Positions 27,066 through 39,281 of a stretch of 64,000 nt of DNA are shown here, piece after piece. Position numbers and translations under genes: made by a program. The notes beneath the pieces are model-generated. The model was not told the DNA's origin, searched no databases, and saw nothing but the letters and a program-made list of their open reading frames with translations. The stretch is taken from contig CM049405.1 in NCBI GenBank assembly GCA_026929865.2, positions 17,487,001 to 17,551,000 of the forward strand, given 5' to 3'. Within the stretch, counting starts at the first letter, position 1. The number at the start of each line of letters is the position of its first letter. Source of the DNA: Hyperoplus lanceolatus (taxonomy: Eukaryota > Chordata > Actinopteri > Uranoscopiformes > Ammodytidae).

Positions 27066-28226
27066 GACCGGCTTTATCATATAAAAGTATATGACATTAT
27101 TAGATTGCTAATACAGATGCATCAATGTGAAAGCAGCCTTTTATTTGTCTAGTTTTTAAAGGTGAAGATAAACCTTTAAGTAGGCCTACTTATATACCGT
27201 TACGTTCTTTATTCCAGTGAGTTCCAAACTAGGGGTGGGGCCCCGCCAAAGCTCACAAGATAAATGTAAAGGGTTGTGAAAAAAGAACGTCTGTACACCA
27301 ATCGAAATATTAATTCTTTGTCACATTTTAGCTTTTTTTGTGAAATACTGGAGTGATTTACCTATATATATTTAAAACTTTATTCAAATTAAGATTTTTT
27401 AAAGGGGCAATGTGTTTTTTTTGCGGAACTTTTTAGAGATCTGAAACCTAAACATGTCACAAATCTTAAACTGAAAAGTAAAAAGTAACTATCGGGGGCA
27501 GATAAATGTAGAGGAACAAAAAGAAAAAAAAAAAAAAAAAAAAGAATCAGAAATGTGGTAGAGTACAAGTATAAAGTAGCATAACATTGTATTGTAAAAT
27601 TGTAATGGTACTTGAGAACATAAGTAAATGTAGTTAGTTACCACCATTGCGTGCAGTAAACCTTAGTGTTGATGTTGTTTGTTGAACTTCAAAATGTTAC
27701 ATCAGCATTTAAGGTGCCTTACTTAAGACGTAAAGGTCTTAAAACTCAAGACATAGTAAGGCTTAGCTTCAGCTCATGTGGTTCGGGCCCCGCTAAAAAA
27801 AAACCTATAGGAGAATGCTAAACCAGACTCAACACATTACAGAGGGAAGGTGGTCAGTCAGTAGAGATTATGAAAAAGAATGAGTACAATCACTGCATGT
27901 GTAGATGCCAGAGCCACAAAGAGTCTTTGTTGAGGCCAAAACAAACCCTCCGTTCTTCTGCGAGTGCACACGTACACAGAACTACATGGCACTAGCGCTA
28001 GAGAGCAGCACGCTAGAGAGACTTGGCCTTGCACTGCTGACTGACATGCTGGATGGATTCCTTCATCGCTATTTGGCAATGTAGGACAAGAACTAGCATT
28101 TTGGGCAACGTACTTGGGAGCAGACAATGACGCAATGCACAAGGCTGAGTTTGCCTACATTTTGATTTTGAACTCATCTGCAGAGAACGACTAACAGCAT
28201 TTGGAGCTTGACTAATTTCCAATATT

Positions 28227-29276
28227 ATGGAAGAGCCAAACGGACAGGAGGAGATGGAGACAGGCACGCCACCTCCAAAGCCCCCCAGGCTCACATCAGA
28301 TGAGAATGCCCTGGTACTATCCCAGGTGCTGGAGATCATCGGTGGGATCAGTCGCGAGGCCCTCAGGAGCCTGGAGGAACCTGAGGAAAGAGATGTGTGG
28401 TCCGTGGAAGAGGGAGATGACTCTGTGTTCTACAGTGACGAGGACCAAGCTCATCAGAACGTGAAAGCTAACACAAATGGTGATTCTTCTTCTGCCGACA
28501 AGGGCGAGCAACTTGTCAAAAATGTGGTGGCTGATGATGAACCTTCCACACACAGGGTGTATGGTCCAGGAGAAGAATTGGAGATGAAGAAAGAAGAAGG
28601 AACTACTGGGCAGGTCCTCTTCCTGTCTGAACAAGAAGAGGAACACCAAGAGCTTCAGTCACCAAAAACTGAACCTATGGATCAGTCACATCCTGCAGAT
28701 CCAGGGGCACAGTCTAATCTGGATCCAGAGGAGTCACCTGTGAGCACCTGTGGCGAATCTCTGCAACTTCAATGCACGATTGCAGACACGCAAACACCGC
28801 CTGGGCAAAGCGTTTCAGCAGAAAAAGGTAAGAGGAATTTTGTATTATTGTGCAGTAAAAAAAAAGATTGTTAGATTGAAAGAAAGAGATACTAATCCTT
28901 TTATTGCTTTTCAGCAAATGTACCAGTTGAAGAGGAAGATGAACTAATGCTGGAATCAAAGACCCCAAGCCTTGAACATGTTGATGAGATGTCAAGTGCT
29001 GAACTACAGATTTCAGGCGACGGGCAGATTCAGGTGGACCGGGAGCTACAGCAGGACTACAACGTCCATGCTCCTCCTGTGGCGGTTCATCAAAACCCCA
29101 GGCCGGCTTACGCCTCCCTTCCTCTGTCGAAGAAATCGGGTCAAACAGCCGGCCAACAGAAAACCTTCAACCACCTCTCTTCCTCCAAATACGACACCGT
29201 GTCCTACCGCAAAATCCGCAGAGGCAACACCCGCCAGAAGATAGAAGAGTTTGAGTACAAGACCATGAATTTGTAA
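28227..29276 (+). CDS. ermn: Ermin, actin-binding oligodendrocyte protein
   Basis: Coding exons: 28227-28827 and 28915-29276, 963 nt in all, 320 aa; human ERMN is about 284-297 aa. Most of the protein is acidic and low-complexity (Glu/Asp/Ser/Pro-rich), poorly conserved and probably disordered. The recognisable part is the C-terminus, YDTVSYRKIRRGNTRQKIEEF, which matches the mammalian end [20 protein letters not shown]. In mammals this end is the ERM-like actin-binding segment. There is a proline-rich GTPPPKPPR near residue 14-22, a possible SH3 site. The start is the first ATG of the open frame, with moderate context (TTATGG). Known role: cytoskeletal protein of myelinating oligodendrocytes. 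Identity rests on this C-terminus and on position between cytip and galnt5. The intron is only 87 bp. Confidence 0.88.
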
Positions 29277-29710
29277 GAAGATTGTTAACATTTTTTTTTC
29301 TCCCCACAGGAAAACTGATGGGATGTGATAATTGAGCATTAAAAGGAAACACATTGTATATCTATGCCATATGGTACACCGTTTACATATTTATTGGTTC
29401 ATAAATCTACTTGTAAAACATCATTGTAGCAAACTTTAACACACTGTTTGAATGAACAGCACTATGTATTTCTGTTGAGTAATATCTGATTGGAGAGCTG
29501 AGCAAACCTCCTCTTACCTAAGAGTTTCTGTATGTTTTTAATGTATTGGTCTTATGTAAGGCAGGTTAATCCTACTACCTTTAATAACTAGGCTGTTTTA
29601 GAGCTTCAGTATTGTAACCTTTGGAGTGAGAGTAATTTGGAGTGATTGACCAAACTGGATGGTTTAGTGGATAAAGAGAAAATAAAAAGATACTATATGC
29701 TATTAAATCT
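29277..29710 (+). other. Probable 3' UTR of ermn
   Basis: Unique sequence from the ermn stop to an AATAAA at 29681-29686. It meets the probable end of galnt5, which runs the other way. Confidence 0.55.
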
Positions 29711-30538
29711 TCATTTTCATAACTTTATTTTTTTACATTCTTGAGAAAATTTATTTTCCATCATTGTGTTGTTAAAGGTTTTGAGAACAGGTTAGAAATT
29801 CATGAAATCAAAGAAAAGGTTTACAGAGTGTTTTGAGCCAACACTTCCCTCTAGTGAAGAAAAATCATACAAAAATAGGTGGGCAGCTTTCACAACAAAT
29901 CTACACCTAAATAATCATTATGGAGATTTAGGTGTAGTTTCTATTTAGACAACAATACAGAAATAAAGCAGCACCAGAGAATCAGCTCAAACGTAAACAC
30001 ACATGACATCTAGGAAAGGAGATGATGTCTCACCGAAAATATGATACAGTTTTTTATGCAAATGAATACATTTTATATGACATGCAATAGTCCCAGCAGA
30101 GCACAAAAAAAACAAACAAAAAAATGTTACATCTCAAATCAACGAGGAACCCCATTATCTTTGGCAGTTTGTGCTCAAGAATTCACATCGACAGACGGTC
30201 ACCTGAAGCCCTTAAGTCGTTTAGCGTTCGTTCAGAGGACGTCAGCATTAGAGGACCTTATATAAAAGTATTAAAATTCTGGTCGAAATCTTCAAGAAAA
30301 GCCTCTGGCACTAGTGTTTAAACTGAGTCAGCCTGTGCTGATAGAATGAAAAGGACATTAGAAACATTGCACATCCCCCTCTGCTTTACACCACCCATAC
30401 AGTATTACTTCCACCAAATCACTCCCCATCTTCTGGACGGTGAAGTGTTGAAGCTGAGCCACAGACTGTGCTGTAGTGTGAGGCAACCAGAGGTCTCTGG
30501 CAGTGCATGTTTGACACATCAAACTCACCTGAGTCTCT
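29700..30538 (-). other. Probable 3' UTR of galnt5
   Basis: This is downstream of the galnt5 stop on the minus strand. TTTATT on + at 29724-29729 reads AATAAA on the minus strand and is a plausible poly(A) signal, giving a 3' UTR of about 0.8 kb. No coding signal. Confidence 0.5.
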
Positions 30539-33500
30539 TCAGATAGTGTAGTAGTGTGTGAACTGCCACTTTTGGAAGGCATTGCTGGGTTCACATTGGT
30601 TAAGGCTGAGGGTGTCACCTCGAGGTACCGCCTCCAGGCACATGTGTTTTGAAACGTACTCTGCTATGAGGTGCTCCGCCTTCACAAAGAGAAAACAGGA
30701 AACACAATTATCGTAACAACAGTACAACCAGAGTACAACACTCTTTGATACAATGGTTTTCTCATGGCGATGTTGAAGCAGGTCGGTCCTGTTGTTTAAA
30801 ATCTCTAAAAAGAAAAACAAAGACAGCAGTCAAAGTGAATGGCACACCCAGTGCAGATCAACATACCAGCGCTGCTTTGGAGGATTTGTGGAACCAGGTG
30901 TGTGCAGGCTTGGTGTTGACACATAGTTGTAAAGCAATGCCGTTGTCCTTGTCTTTGGAAACAATGCATAGATCCTGCTGGCGAACATGCCTCATCCAGG
31001 TGTAATTAAAGTGCTGACTCTGAATACAAGAGAAAGAGAGAGAGAGCGAGAGAGAGAGGGAGAAATAGAGAGAGAAATATAGAGAGAAATACAGAGAGAG
31101 AGAGAGGAATGACAAGAGTGTACTCTGTGAAAACAGAGAGATTTTTATGGATGACTCAGTGGTGCTGCTCTAAATCCAAAATGACCATATTCGAAAAAAG
31201 GCTTTGTCTCGTCTTGGGCTCCACCCTTGTTTATCGTGGCTTGGGAGCTCTATATTCGTCCTGATCTATGTCTATTTCTGGATTTGTTTTTGTTATCCCC
31301 CCAACACATAACTACCACAGACATGGGGGTGGGGCATTTTCTCTCAGAAACACATTTAAAATCTTAAAGGTGCACTATGCAGTTTCAGGGTAGGGGGAGT
31401 ATTGAATAATTCAATCCTAATAAATCAAAACTATTTCTTTAAGCACCTAAAACCAAACGTAAAACTAGACTATGTTTGTAAACAAAACTGTGGGCCCTGA
31501 AGCTGTAAACAACAAAAGTGAATGAGTGACTATTCAGGAAGCTTTATAACGTCAAACAGTTTTCCAGGGATCCAATTTTCCAGGGAGGTTAGTTATGAGA
31601 ATATACCCTACAAAGTGTTCACAACCAAAGTTACTAGTGCACTTTTAAGAAACATTTGCTTATATAAATTTTGGGCGTTCCAATAATCTGTTGAAAATAA
31701 AATAACACCTACCTGCTTGCTGAGATCACACATCTCAAATATCAGAGAGCCATCATGGAGAGCGAGACATTTTCTTAACCCACGATTAAAGACCTAGAAG
31801 GAACAATTAGATGATGAACAACGACTGTTTTGTTTTTCTCATTTCCTTCAGTGCATCCTGACAGATGGACTCATATGGAGAGCTATGCTTTGTTTCAAAA
31901 GGAAGCCCAGCATAGAGTGTATAAAAGAGCTGACTGGAGCCCAGTCATAGTCTCTGTCTGGGTTAATTTTGATGAGTTGTCGGGGAAATGTAATGTAAAC
32001 TATTTTTTTTTTCATCTACGTACCAGGCCCTCAGCTTTGGCTAAGGGAGCTACCATATCTGGATACACGTTGTCCAGGTACCACTTGAAGCTCTTGCATT
32101 TGAGGCTCTTCCTCAGCTGGATCTGCGCGGTCAGGTTGCCGATGTCGGTGAGCTTGTTATCCAGCAGGTGCTGGTAGCCATGGCCGTAGAAAAGGTCCTT
32201 GTACTCATCCAACCAGACTTCAGCCACTCTGGCCAGGTTGCGCTCCACGGTCTTCTGCCTGTTCTTGGGGAACTTGTAAGGATTCTGTCCCCGGAAGATG
32301 TGTCCCACTCGAGAGCAGGGGATGATCTCGATCTCCCCTCCGCACATCCAGATCTATTCACATAAAGGACTATACTGAGACAAGTTCTAGAGAGTTTCCC
32401 AAACCCCTACTGTATGGCTGACATTCATGTACTGTATGTGACGATGATACCTTGAATGAAATCTCCATGTTTTCCCCACCCCACACATCTAGCCCAGGAT
32501 CATAGGAACCAAGCTCATAGAAGTATTTTTTGTCTATTGAGAAAAGGCCTCCAGCCATAACCGGACATCTGTAAGATAAAAAAAAAAGTAATTACAAACA
32601 ATGCAACAGAAAAAAGTATTAAAAGTATGATAAACAAAACTAACTGTTAAGGTACCTGATTGGATCTGCGATGGAAATGTTCTTTTTCTTTATTTCCTCT
32701 GCCGGTATTGCACTCCAGCCAAACACCAAAGGCCATTTGAAAATACCTCTTTGGAAGTTGTCAACCAGCATATAACTGAGGAGAGAAAGACAGGAGCCCC
32801 AACATAAAAAAAATACATTTCCTTCAGCACTACTGTAGATAGCATGATAACATCACATCACGTGCATTTTGTCTTGTTACTCCAATATGGGCAGTGCTGT
32901 GTTACCTCATGTCTTTATCACTGATGACCTCGATAACTGGACAGGGCACCTTCTTGCGATCCAGGTAGACTCTCTCCAACAGTGGCTCCAGCCAGCCCAC
33001 GTTACACTCCACGTGGGAGTCTAGGAAGGTAAGAACCTCACCTAGGGCAAAGCAAACATCCTGCTGCAGTTAAACAAATAGTCACAACTGCAGAGTCACA
33101 ATGCAACCCTTAAAACATGCCTCAATAGTTCTTTGAAAGGCATGGTTGATTATAAAAAGGGTAAGGTAAATACACAAATGTGCAGGTGAAAGTTTGGGTA
33201 GGTTTCTACTGGAAAATAATGTGCAGTGCAACTTCAGTGCCTTCTCAGGTCATGGCACTCATGTTTTAGTACTACTTAAGTACTTTATTCCATCACATGT
33301 ATAAACTTTCACAATTGGTGTTATTTTATGGAAATGTCAACGCAAATATGTGTGCAGTGGTGCGTGCATATGTAGCATATAACATACACGTCGTAACATT
33401 TACAATGTCTGACCACGTCATTTGAAACATTCATGCGAGTCTTGAAGGACATTTTTTTTTAAAGATATTTTTTTGGCATTTTCAAGCTTCATTAGATAGT

Positions 33501-36305
33501 ACAGAGTTGAAATGGGGAGACAGAGAGAGAGGGGATGACCTGCAGTAAAGGTCCACGGGTCCGATTTGAACCCGCGACCACTGCAACGAAGGCCGGAACC
33601 GATATGGTATAGTAAGTAAGTAAGTAAGTAAGCTTTATTTATATATATATATATATATTCACAGACCAGGGTCACAAGGCGCTTCACAATACACATTTTA
33701 TACATACACTTAAACACCGATGGCAGTAGCTGCCCAGCAAGGCGCTGTCTGAACCATCGGGAGCAATTTGGGGTTCAGTGTCTTGCCCAGGGACACTTCG
33801 ACATGTGGGTAGGGGGGGAATCGAACCTCCGACCCTGCACTCCAGAGGCAGACTCCCTACCCACTTCGCCACTGCCGCCCCAAATGCTCTCTATCCACTA
33901 CTCCACCAGAGCGCCATAAAAGGACATTTATGTTAAACACAGCAGTGGTTACCTATGGCTGCAGCAGCTCCAGCCAGCCTGGCTCTGATCAGGCCCTGCC
34001 GCTCCTTCAGGCGAATGATTCGCACTTTGGGAAACTTTGACATGTATGTATCCAGTTGTTCCTTCAGGTAGTCTGCCAGAGCAAAGGATTACGTATGATT
34101 TCACAACACTGACAGCAGGGGACAAAAGTGCCCAGAGCTTGAAAAGATAACATACAATACAGAACTTTATTCTTTATTTTAAATTTTAATCAGGATTGAA
34201 TATAGCTCAACTGATAAAACGCCCCCCTGACAATACTAACTTAGGAGAGATCTCTTTGGCATATGCAGTATGTCGGTTTATAATTAACAAACCAACATAA
34301 CTGCAGTTGAGAATAAACAAATATTTGTTTATGGTCATTCTGAAAGAGAGCCACACTTGAGTGGTGTGTTTGTTTACAGAGGAGCACTGTCAAGTTTATT
34401 ATCAACTGTAAAATGTCATGCTCTGTACATATCTTGGTCACAATTCTTTAACTTTTGAGTAACCGCATTTCCGAGAGAGCTCTCAAATATATTTGTGTAT
34501 GTATGAATAAGGTCGTATCTGGGGTCATCAATAATCACATTAAGAGATGACATGTGAAGTATTCTATATGTATACACCTTAATAATTACACTAAATATTC
34601 CCAATGTAGTATACATGGCATTTCCTGCAGTTTGAGACGCATACCCTGGTTTACGTCTGTAAAAGTAGCGTGTGTAAACATAAACTACGACGTAAACCTC
34701 CTTTAAGGAAGAGGTGTTATTTTTGGCTAGCAAAACAATGCATGGCAACAATAATGACACGAGGAGTGTTCATTTTATTTGGATGGGACGGGAACTATTG
34801 CCGAGAAAGAATGCACCGCTAGGCATGGACGGGTATGATATTCTTAATTTGACTATACTGTGCATGTAAAACGTCACCATATAGTCATACCTTTGGTGCT
34901 GAAATCGTCCACCAGGATGATCTCTTTGAGGAGGTGCGGTGGAGATCGGTTGAGCACACTGTGCACAGAGCGCAGGAGCGTGGACCACACTTCATCCACA
35001 AAGCAGAAAATCACACTGGTGGAAGGCAAGTCATCGTGGACCACATTCTGGGCACACCTGGAAAAGACAGCAAAAAGAAAAAAAACACACACACACACAA
35101 AGGCGATTCAGATTGGTGGTGACGGCAGTTTTCATAAGGTAAAACTGTGCAGAAGGAGAAGAAGGGAAGACTCACATGTCAGGCCTGGTGTCTGGGATGG
35201 CTCGGTCCACTGGGATCTTGTCACTCAGGTAGACGTTAAAATGGCCTTCGTCCCACCTCTTCCTCACCTCTGCATCTTCGCTCCTGGCAACGATGACTGC
35301 CTGCCCATACTGGCCCACTGCTTTGGGATCTCTGGGAACTTGGGTGGCATCCAGAGAAAGCACTTTGTGGACTGCTGCTTTTCTGACAGCCCAAGAGTTA
35401 ACTTTAGAGTCCTGTCCTGCTGCTTCCAGCTTGACGGCAGGTTTCGGGGCAACATTCGTATCACTCTTGGCAATCGCCTTAACATTTTCAACTGCTATTT
35501 TATCATTGACCTCTTTTCCTCTCACACTGTCATTCGGAGGTTGAGGTGTTGCTTTGTCAGGGTGTGCCTCACCCTTTGTTTGAGTCTTGGTCTTAGGTTC
35601 AGCTGCAACTTTTTCATTGACCTTTGAATCAACTTTGTGCAGTGCGTCTTGTTCAACAGGTCCTTTCTTAGAGGTTGGTCGCAGAGCATGTTTATTTTCC
35701 TGGACACCAGGAGGCACTTGGGTTATTATTTTAGACCCCACCACAGGCAACACCACTTTTTTAGAGACATCTTTTTCACTCATTGTATCTACATCTGTCA
35801 CATTCAGATCCAAGTTTACTGCTTTTTTCTCTGCAGGAACGACCTGCTTTATGGCAATTGCCATTTTTAAGGCGGGTCCTTCTCCATGTTCAGAACCAAC
35901 AGATTTAAGGGGATCGGCCTTGGGAAGATGACCTCCTTGGTCCTGAGGGGGGTTCATCTTTTTACCCCCTAACACCTGGTCCTGTTTCATGAATCCCTGT
36001 CTGTACACGCGGGCTAGTTTGTCCTCAAATATGAGGGGTCCCGTCCCGGTACGTGTAGCCGCCGGGTCCAACCTCTGGACTGGGTGTTTGAAGCCCCTTT
36101 TCATTAGCTGTGTGACCCTGGATTGCTGTTTGAAAATGTCCCTCTCTCGTATCACTCGCTCCTTGAGCAGCTGACTCTGACTGTTCACGTCGTTCATTGA
36201 CAGGCGAAGTGCAGCCATGTCAAACAGCAGCCAAACGATAGAGGCGATGAACACAAAGGCGAGCACCCTCCCACTCCCCCTCAAGTATTTCCTCACCTTC
36301 ATCAT
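30539..36305 (-). CDS. galnt5: Polypeptide N-acetylgalactosaminyltransferase 5
   Basis: Minus-strand coding exons, in order: 35176-36305, 34891-35057, 33953-34072, 32906-33041, 32656-32775, 32451-32568, 32024-32353, 31713-31793, 30867-31019, 30539-30679. They sum to 2496 nt, 831 aa; human GALNT5 is 940 aa. Type II Golgi membrane protein: short basic tail, membrane helix about 14-33, a long Lys/Pro/Val-rich stem to about 360. The GT-A catalytic domain follows, with DSH at 480-482 (metal-binding DXH), the Gal/GalNAc-transferase motif [12 protein letters not shown] (585-596) and GHIF at 614-617. A C-terminal ricin-type lectin domain (about 695-831) has FNYTW and FQKWQF. Function in the family: transfers GalNAc from UDP-GalNAc to Ser/Thr, starting mucin-type O-glycans. 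The long stem marks GALNT5, and synteny agrees. The shorter length lies mainly in the stem. Confidence 0.95.
31030..31104. repeat. Purine-rich GA/GAAATA low-complexity tract
   Basis: Imperfect AGAGAG and GAGAGAAATA units in galnt5 intron 8, just upstream (on the minus strand) of exon 9. Read on the minus strand it is a long pyrimidine tract before the acceptor. Confidence 0.8.
31363..31649. mobile_element. 287-bp MITE with CTTAAAGGTGCACTA ends
   Basis: The left end CTTAAAGGTGCACTA (31363-31377) and the reverse complement of the right end (CTTAAAAGTGCACTA) differ at one position in 15. It lies in galnt5 intron 8, close to exon 8. No ORF. Short flanking ACATTT is present on both sides but off by a few bases, so the target duplication is unsure. 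Confidence 0.65.
33445..33929 (-). mobile_element. tRNA-derived SINE (outer copy), split by a second SINE
   Basis: Read on the minus strand, the head (GCGCTCTGGTGGAGTAGTGG, with an A-box-like GTGGAGTAGTGG) lies at about 33881-33915. The B-box GGTTCAAATCG and the body lie at about 33460-33600, ending in AATGCCAAAAAAATATC and an A-rich tail. AAGGACATTT flanks it at 33445-33454 and 33920-33929. Between head and body sits another SINE. In galnt5 intron 3. Confidence 0.75.
33612..33881 (-). mobile_element. tRNA-derived SINE (inner copy)
   Basis: The minus strand starts GGGGCGGCAGTGGCGAAGTG (tRNA-like head with A-box) and has the B-box GGTTCGATTCC near 33820. A body with GAAGTGTCCCTGGGCAAGAC and GAAGCGCCTTGTGACCCTGG follows. 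It ends in (TTAC)n, seen on + as GTAAGTAAG at 33612-33632. This is the common fish SINE layout of a tRNA-related head and a LINE-like tail. It is not a working tRNA. Confidence 0.8.
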
Positions 36306-36840
36306 CTCTCGGGGCTTTTTAAACTAAAGGAAACCGTGAATGTGAAGAGAATGTCAAAGTCTCATACTGTGTGGGCCCCTCCTGGGTGGCAGGGAAAGTT
36401 TTCTTTCCTCTGGAGAAGTTAGCTGCCTGCGTGGCATGCTAGCTGTATGACAGTAGTCGGTGTTATCAGTCAGACGTGCCGCAGGGTCTGACACCCACCA
36501 CAGCCCACCGCGAAGGTACAATGTACGTAGTGTAACTTCACCATACCTCGTCGCTCAGGTCATCTCCAAACGCTGGCGGACATTGTGTCCGTGTCGCAAA
36601 ATTCACCAACTTCTTCCTTACAAAAAAAAAATCGTCGGTTTCTTGACTTAATCTCCACGACACAACTTCGACTGACACTCAGTTTTGTATGAGGACGTAG
36701 CAACCTAACTACGACTTTGTCAGTGAGCTCTGATTGGACAGAGTGAAAGGCACATCTCGGCCTACAGAAAGCTAACAGCAAGCTAGCCGGAGGTAGCTAG
36801 GAGACGACAGGAAGTCCAGCGTCTTACCTTCAAAATAAAA
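36306..36840 (-). promoter_or_regulatory. 5' flank / promoter region of galnt5
   Basis: This 535-bp stretch upstream of the galnt5 start has more CpG than the AT-rich DNA beyond 36840 and probably holds the 5' UTR and promoter. The boundary at 36.83 kb is a sharp drop in GC. A possible donor on the minus strand (TTTGAAG|GTAAGA, near 36830) could mark a non-coding first exon. That is weak evidence. Confidence 0.4.
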
Positions 36841-37236
36841 GAAGAGGCTACGTACAGAAAATAAATTTCTATTGTTTATTATTTATAAATATAAGTAAAG
36901 TAATAATAATTTATATTAAATACAACAACAATATTAATTATTTTAATGGTTTTAATTAGTTTTTCCTACCGCATTAAACATTTTTTTTGGAGTTTATTTC
37001 TTGTAGGCCCACTTTTTCATAATAGAGTAGTAGGCCTACTATTTATAGGCTACTGCCAGTGGTGTTATGTAAAGTTTAACCAATTGTATTTATATAACCC
37101 ACTAACACAAATAATAATTTGCCTCAATTTGTCAGGATAGCTCCTTAGATCCTGGATTCATAAAAAGGGGGGCAACCCCCAATATTTGAGAAACTTCAGG
37201 AAAAGCAATTAAAAGATCCCTCTCCCTGGACAGAAG

Positions 37237-37265
37237 GGGCGCCCTTAGCTCAGTTGGTAAGGCGT
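37237..37265 (+). repeat. tRNA-like fragment (A-box), SINE head remnant
   Basis: GCGCCCTTAGCTCAGTTGGT followed by AAGGCGT resembles the 5' half and A-box of a tRNA. A C-run follows instead of an anticodon arm, and there is no B-box downstream. So it is a tRNA-derived fragment, not a tRNA gene. Confidence 0.45.
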
Positions 37266-38178
37266 CCCCCCCCCCCACCCAAACATTAATTAAACATACT
37301 GCTGATGAGGAAGTATATGCTCCTGAACAAGCAAATGAGTGCACTTCGAGTTGAGATTGATTCATCAAAATCATGAGTAGGCTACTGACAAGTTCAAGAA
37401 TGAATTTAACGCGGAGGGCATTTTAATGGCAACCAAGCCAATCATCTGTGATATGTGATGTGGCTAAACACCCGATCAAATTTTTACTGAGTGGACCTAC
37501 AGCAGATATTTTTTTCCCCAGAGTGTGTGTAAAACTCAATAATTATAACAAATACATTTTAAAGTGAACTTTACTTTGTAGGTCTCAACCGGAAGCGGAT
37601 ACCATACTCAGCAGTTTTACAGCTTCAGGTTTAACCTGGCAAAATGTATACACCCCCCCAGTTGAGGATATCAATGTCAAAAACTACTTATTAAATTGAA
37701 TGCACAGTTTGACTGTGACTGTTGTAGTTTGAGCACGTCTTTGTTTATGGTTCCATTTTCAGTGTTAGGACAAGCTGCCATGACTTCATAATAACCTATA
37801 AACGTGGATTTTATTGTCTTAAGAAAGAAACACCTGCTCTCCCGACACTGTGCACACACCTTAAACTGTGGCATGACTTGATCGTCCTCTATGATTAATC
37901 ACTAGGGTATGCGTTTGCTGGAGCCAAACATCAAGCTCTCTATAGGTGAGTTGCTTTTGTCAATCTGAACCAAATGAAACCTGTTCAACAGGCTAAATTA
38001 AAAATGGAGAAGACACTGTAATTTGCACTTTTCAAATGCAAATTACAGTTTTATTTGAGGCAAAATATGCACACCGCCAAGCAAAGAAACACAATGGATT
38101 CACCAATGAAAATGAAGGTTAGTGAAATAACCAATACCCCACTATATACAAAACTATTTCTCAGACACTCAGTCACGC

Positions 38179-38199
38179 ACGCACGCACACACACACACG

Positions 38200-38288
<89 letters not shown>
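38179..38288. repeat. (CA)n microsatellite
   Basis: CA/CG-A run of about 110 bp with CGCA interruptions at its left end. ORFs in both directions across it are repeat translations. Confidence 0.95.
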
Positions 38289-38293
<5 letters not shown>

Positions 38294-39281
38294 CGCGAGC
38301 ACACATGCACAGCCACATTTGTAAAACCTGTGTTACTGCAGCCATTAGGCAGTGATTAGTGAAGGCGACCACAGGTTTTCCTCTTCATCAGCAGGCCTCT
38401 CCTGGGAGTCCCATTGGCTCCATCCAGCCTATTAACAGTCCCCAACATGAGGAGGGAGGGGAATGGTGCCTCCCATGGTGGCTGCCCTTAGCCACACTAC
38501 ACACGCTTTCATTAGTGTGTTAGCTAAATGATTGGCCTCAGGACAGCCCCCGAGCCCTGCAATGCATGTGTTAGCTTATATGTTCCATCCACGGGGCAAT
38601 TTATTCATTTATTCATCCATTTCTGCATTCACACTGCTAAATTTGATTATGTTTCCTCTAAACTGAACGGGCACAAGGTTAGGAGAAACACAAGCAAGAC
38701 AGAGGAGATGGAGCATATAGCTGTGAAAGTCGATCACCAGTATATAATTACTCCGGATTTCATTCATAGTGATATTACCTGAGCTGAAACAATAAGCAAA
38801 CAAACAGGTGTGTGTGTGCTGCTCTTACTTATTGAATACACTGCAGAGCTGAAATGATTAGCCCATTCATTGATTAGTCAGCAATATTTAAAATGTTTTA
38901 AATAACTGTTTGAGTAAACTTCCAAGAAAAATTACAACAACAGACAAACAAACAATCAGCAGATTAACTGATAAAGAAATGTTTTTTAAGTGACAGCCAT
39001 AGTACACAGTTAATGTTTGATTTAACATCTGTAAATTTATGTTCAACAGTTTACCTTGCTTTGGGTTGATACCGTTTGACCCAATCTAAATGTTGTCCCT
39101 GCACACTAAAGCAAAAGGTCCTTCACAGGTTATTAGAAAAAGAAAATTTTAACTTTTATGGAGCATGAAAATTGAAAACCACCCGAAAATGATCACATTC
39201 CCTCCCTAATAAAGATCTGTAATCAGCATACAAGCTTTGACTGTGCCAATTGACCTAAATATGACAGAGAAGAAAAGAGGG

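Larger units (their letters stand above)
36841..39280. other. Intergenic DNA, proximal part of gene desert
   Basis: No exon found. It holds a tRNA-like SINE head (37237-37265), a C-run (37267-37278) and a (CA)n microsatellite (38179-38288). Around 38330-38540 is a more GC-balanced, single-copy stretch with TTAGTG and TTAGCTAAATGATTGG motifs. Confidence 0.6.

Noticed and set aside
33540..33881. Two tRNA genes from B-box-like GGTTCGATTCC and GGTTCAAATCG
   Set aside because: Each continues into a SINE body and tail, and no cloverleaf fits.
34860..35627. 255-aa ORF on the + strand
   Set aside because: It is antisense to galnt5 exons 1 and 2, whose minus-strand frame is conserved with splice sites. 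The + frame has no recognisable domain.
37237..37265. tRNA gene
   Set aside because: Only an A-box half is present. There is no anticodon arm, B-box or acceptor pairing.
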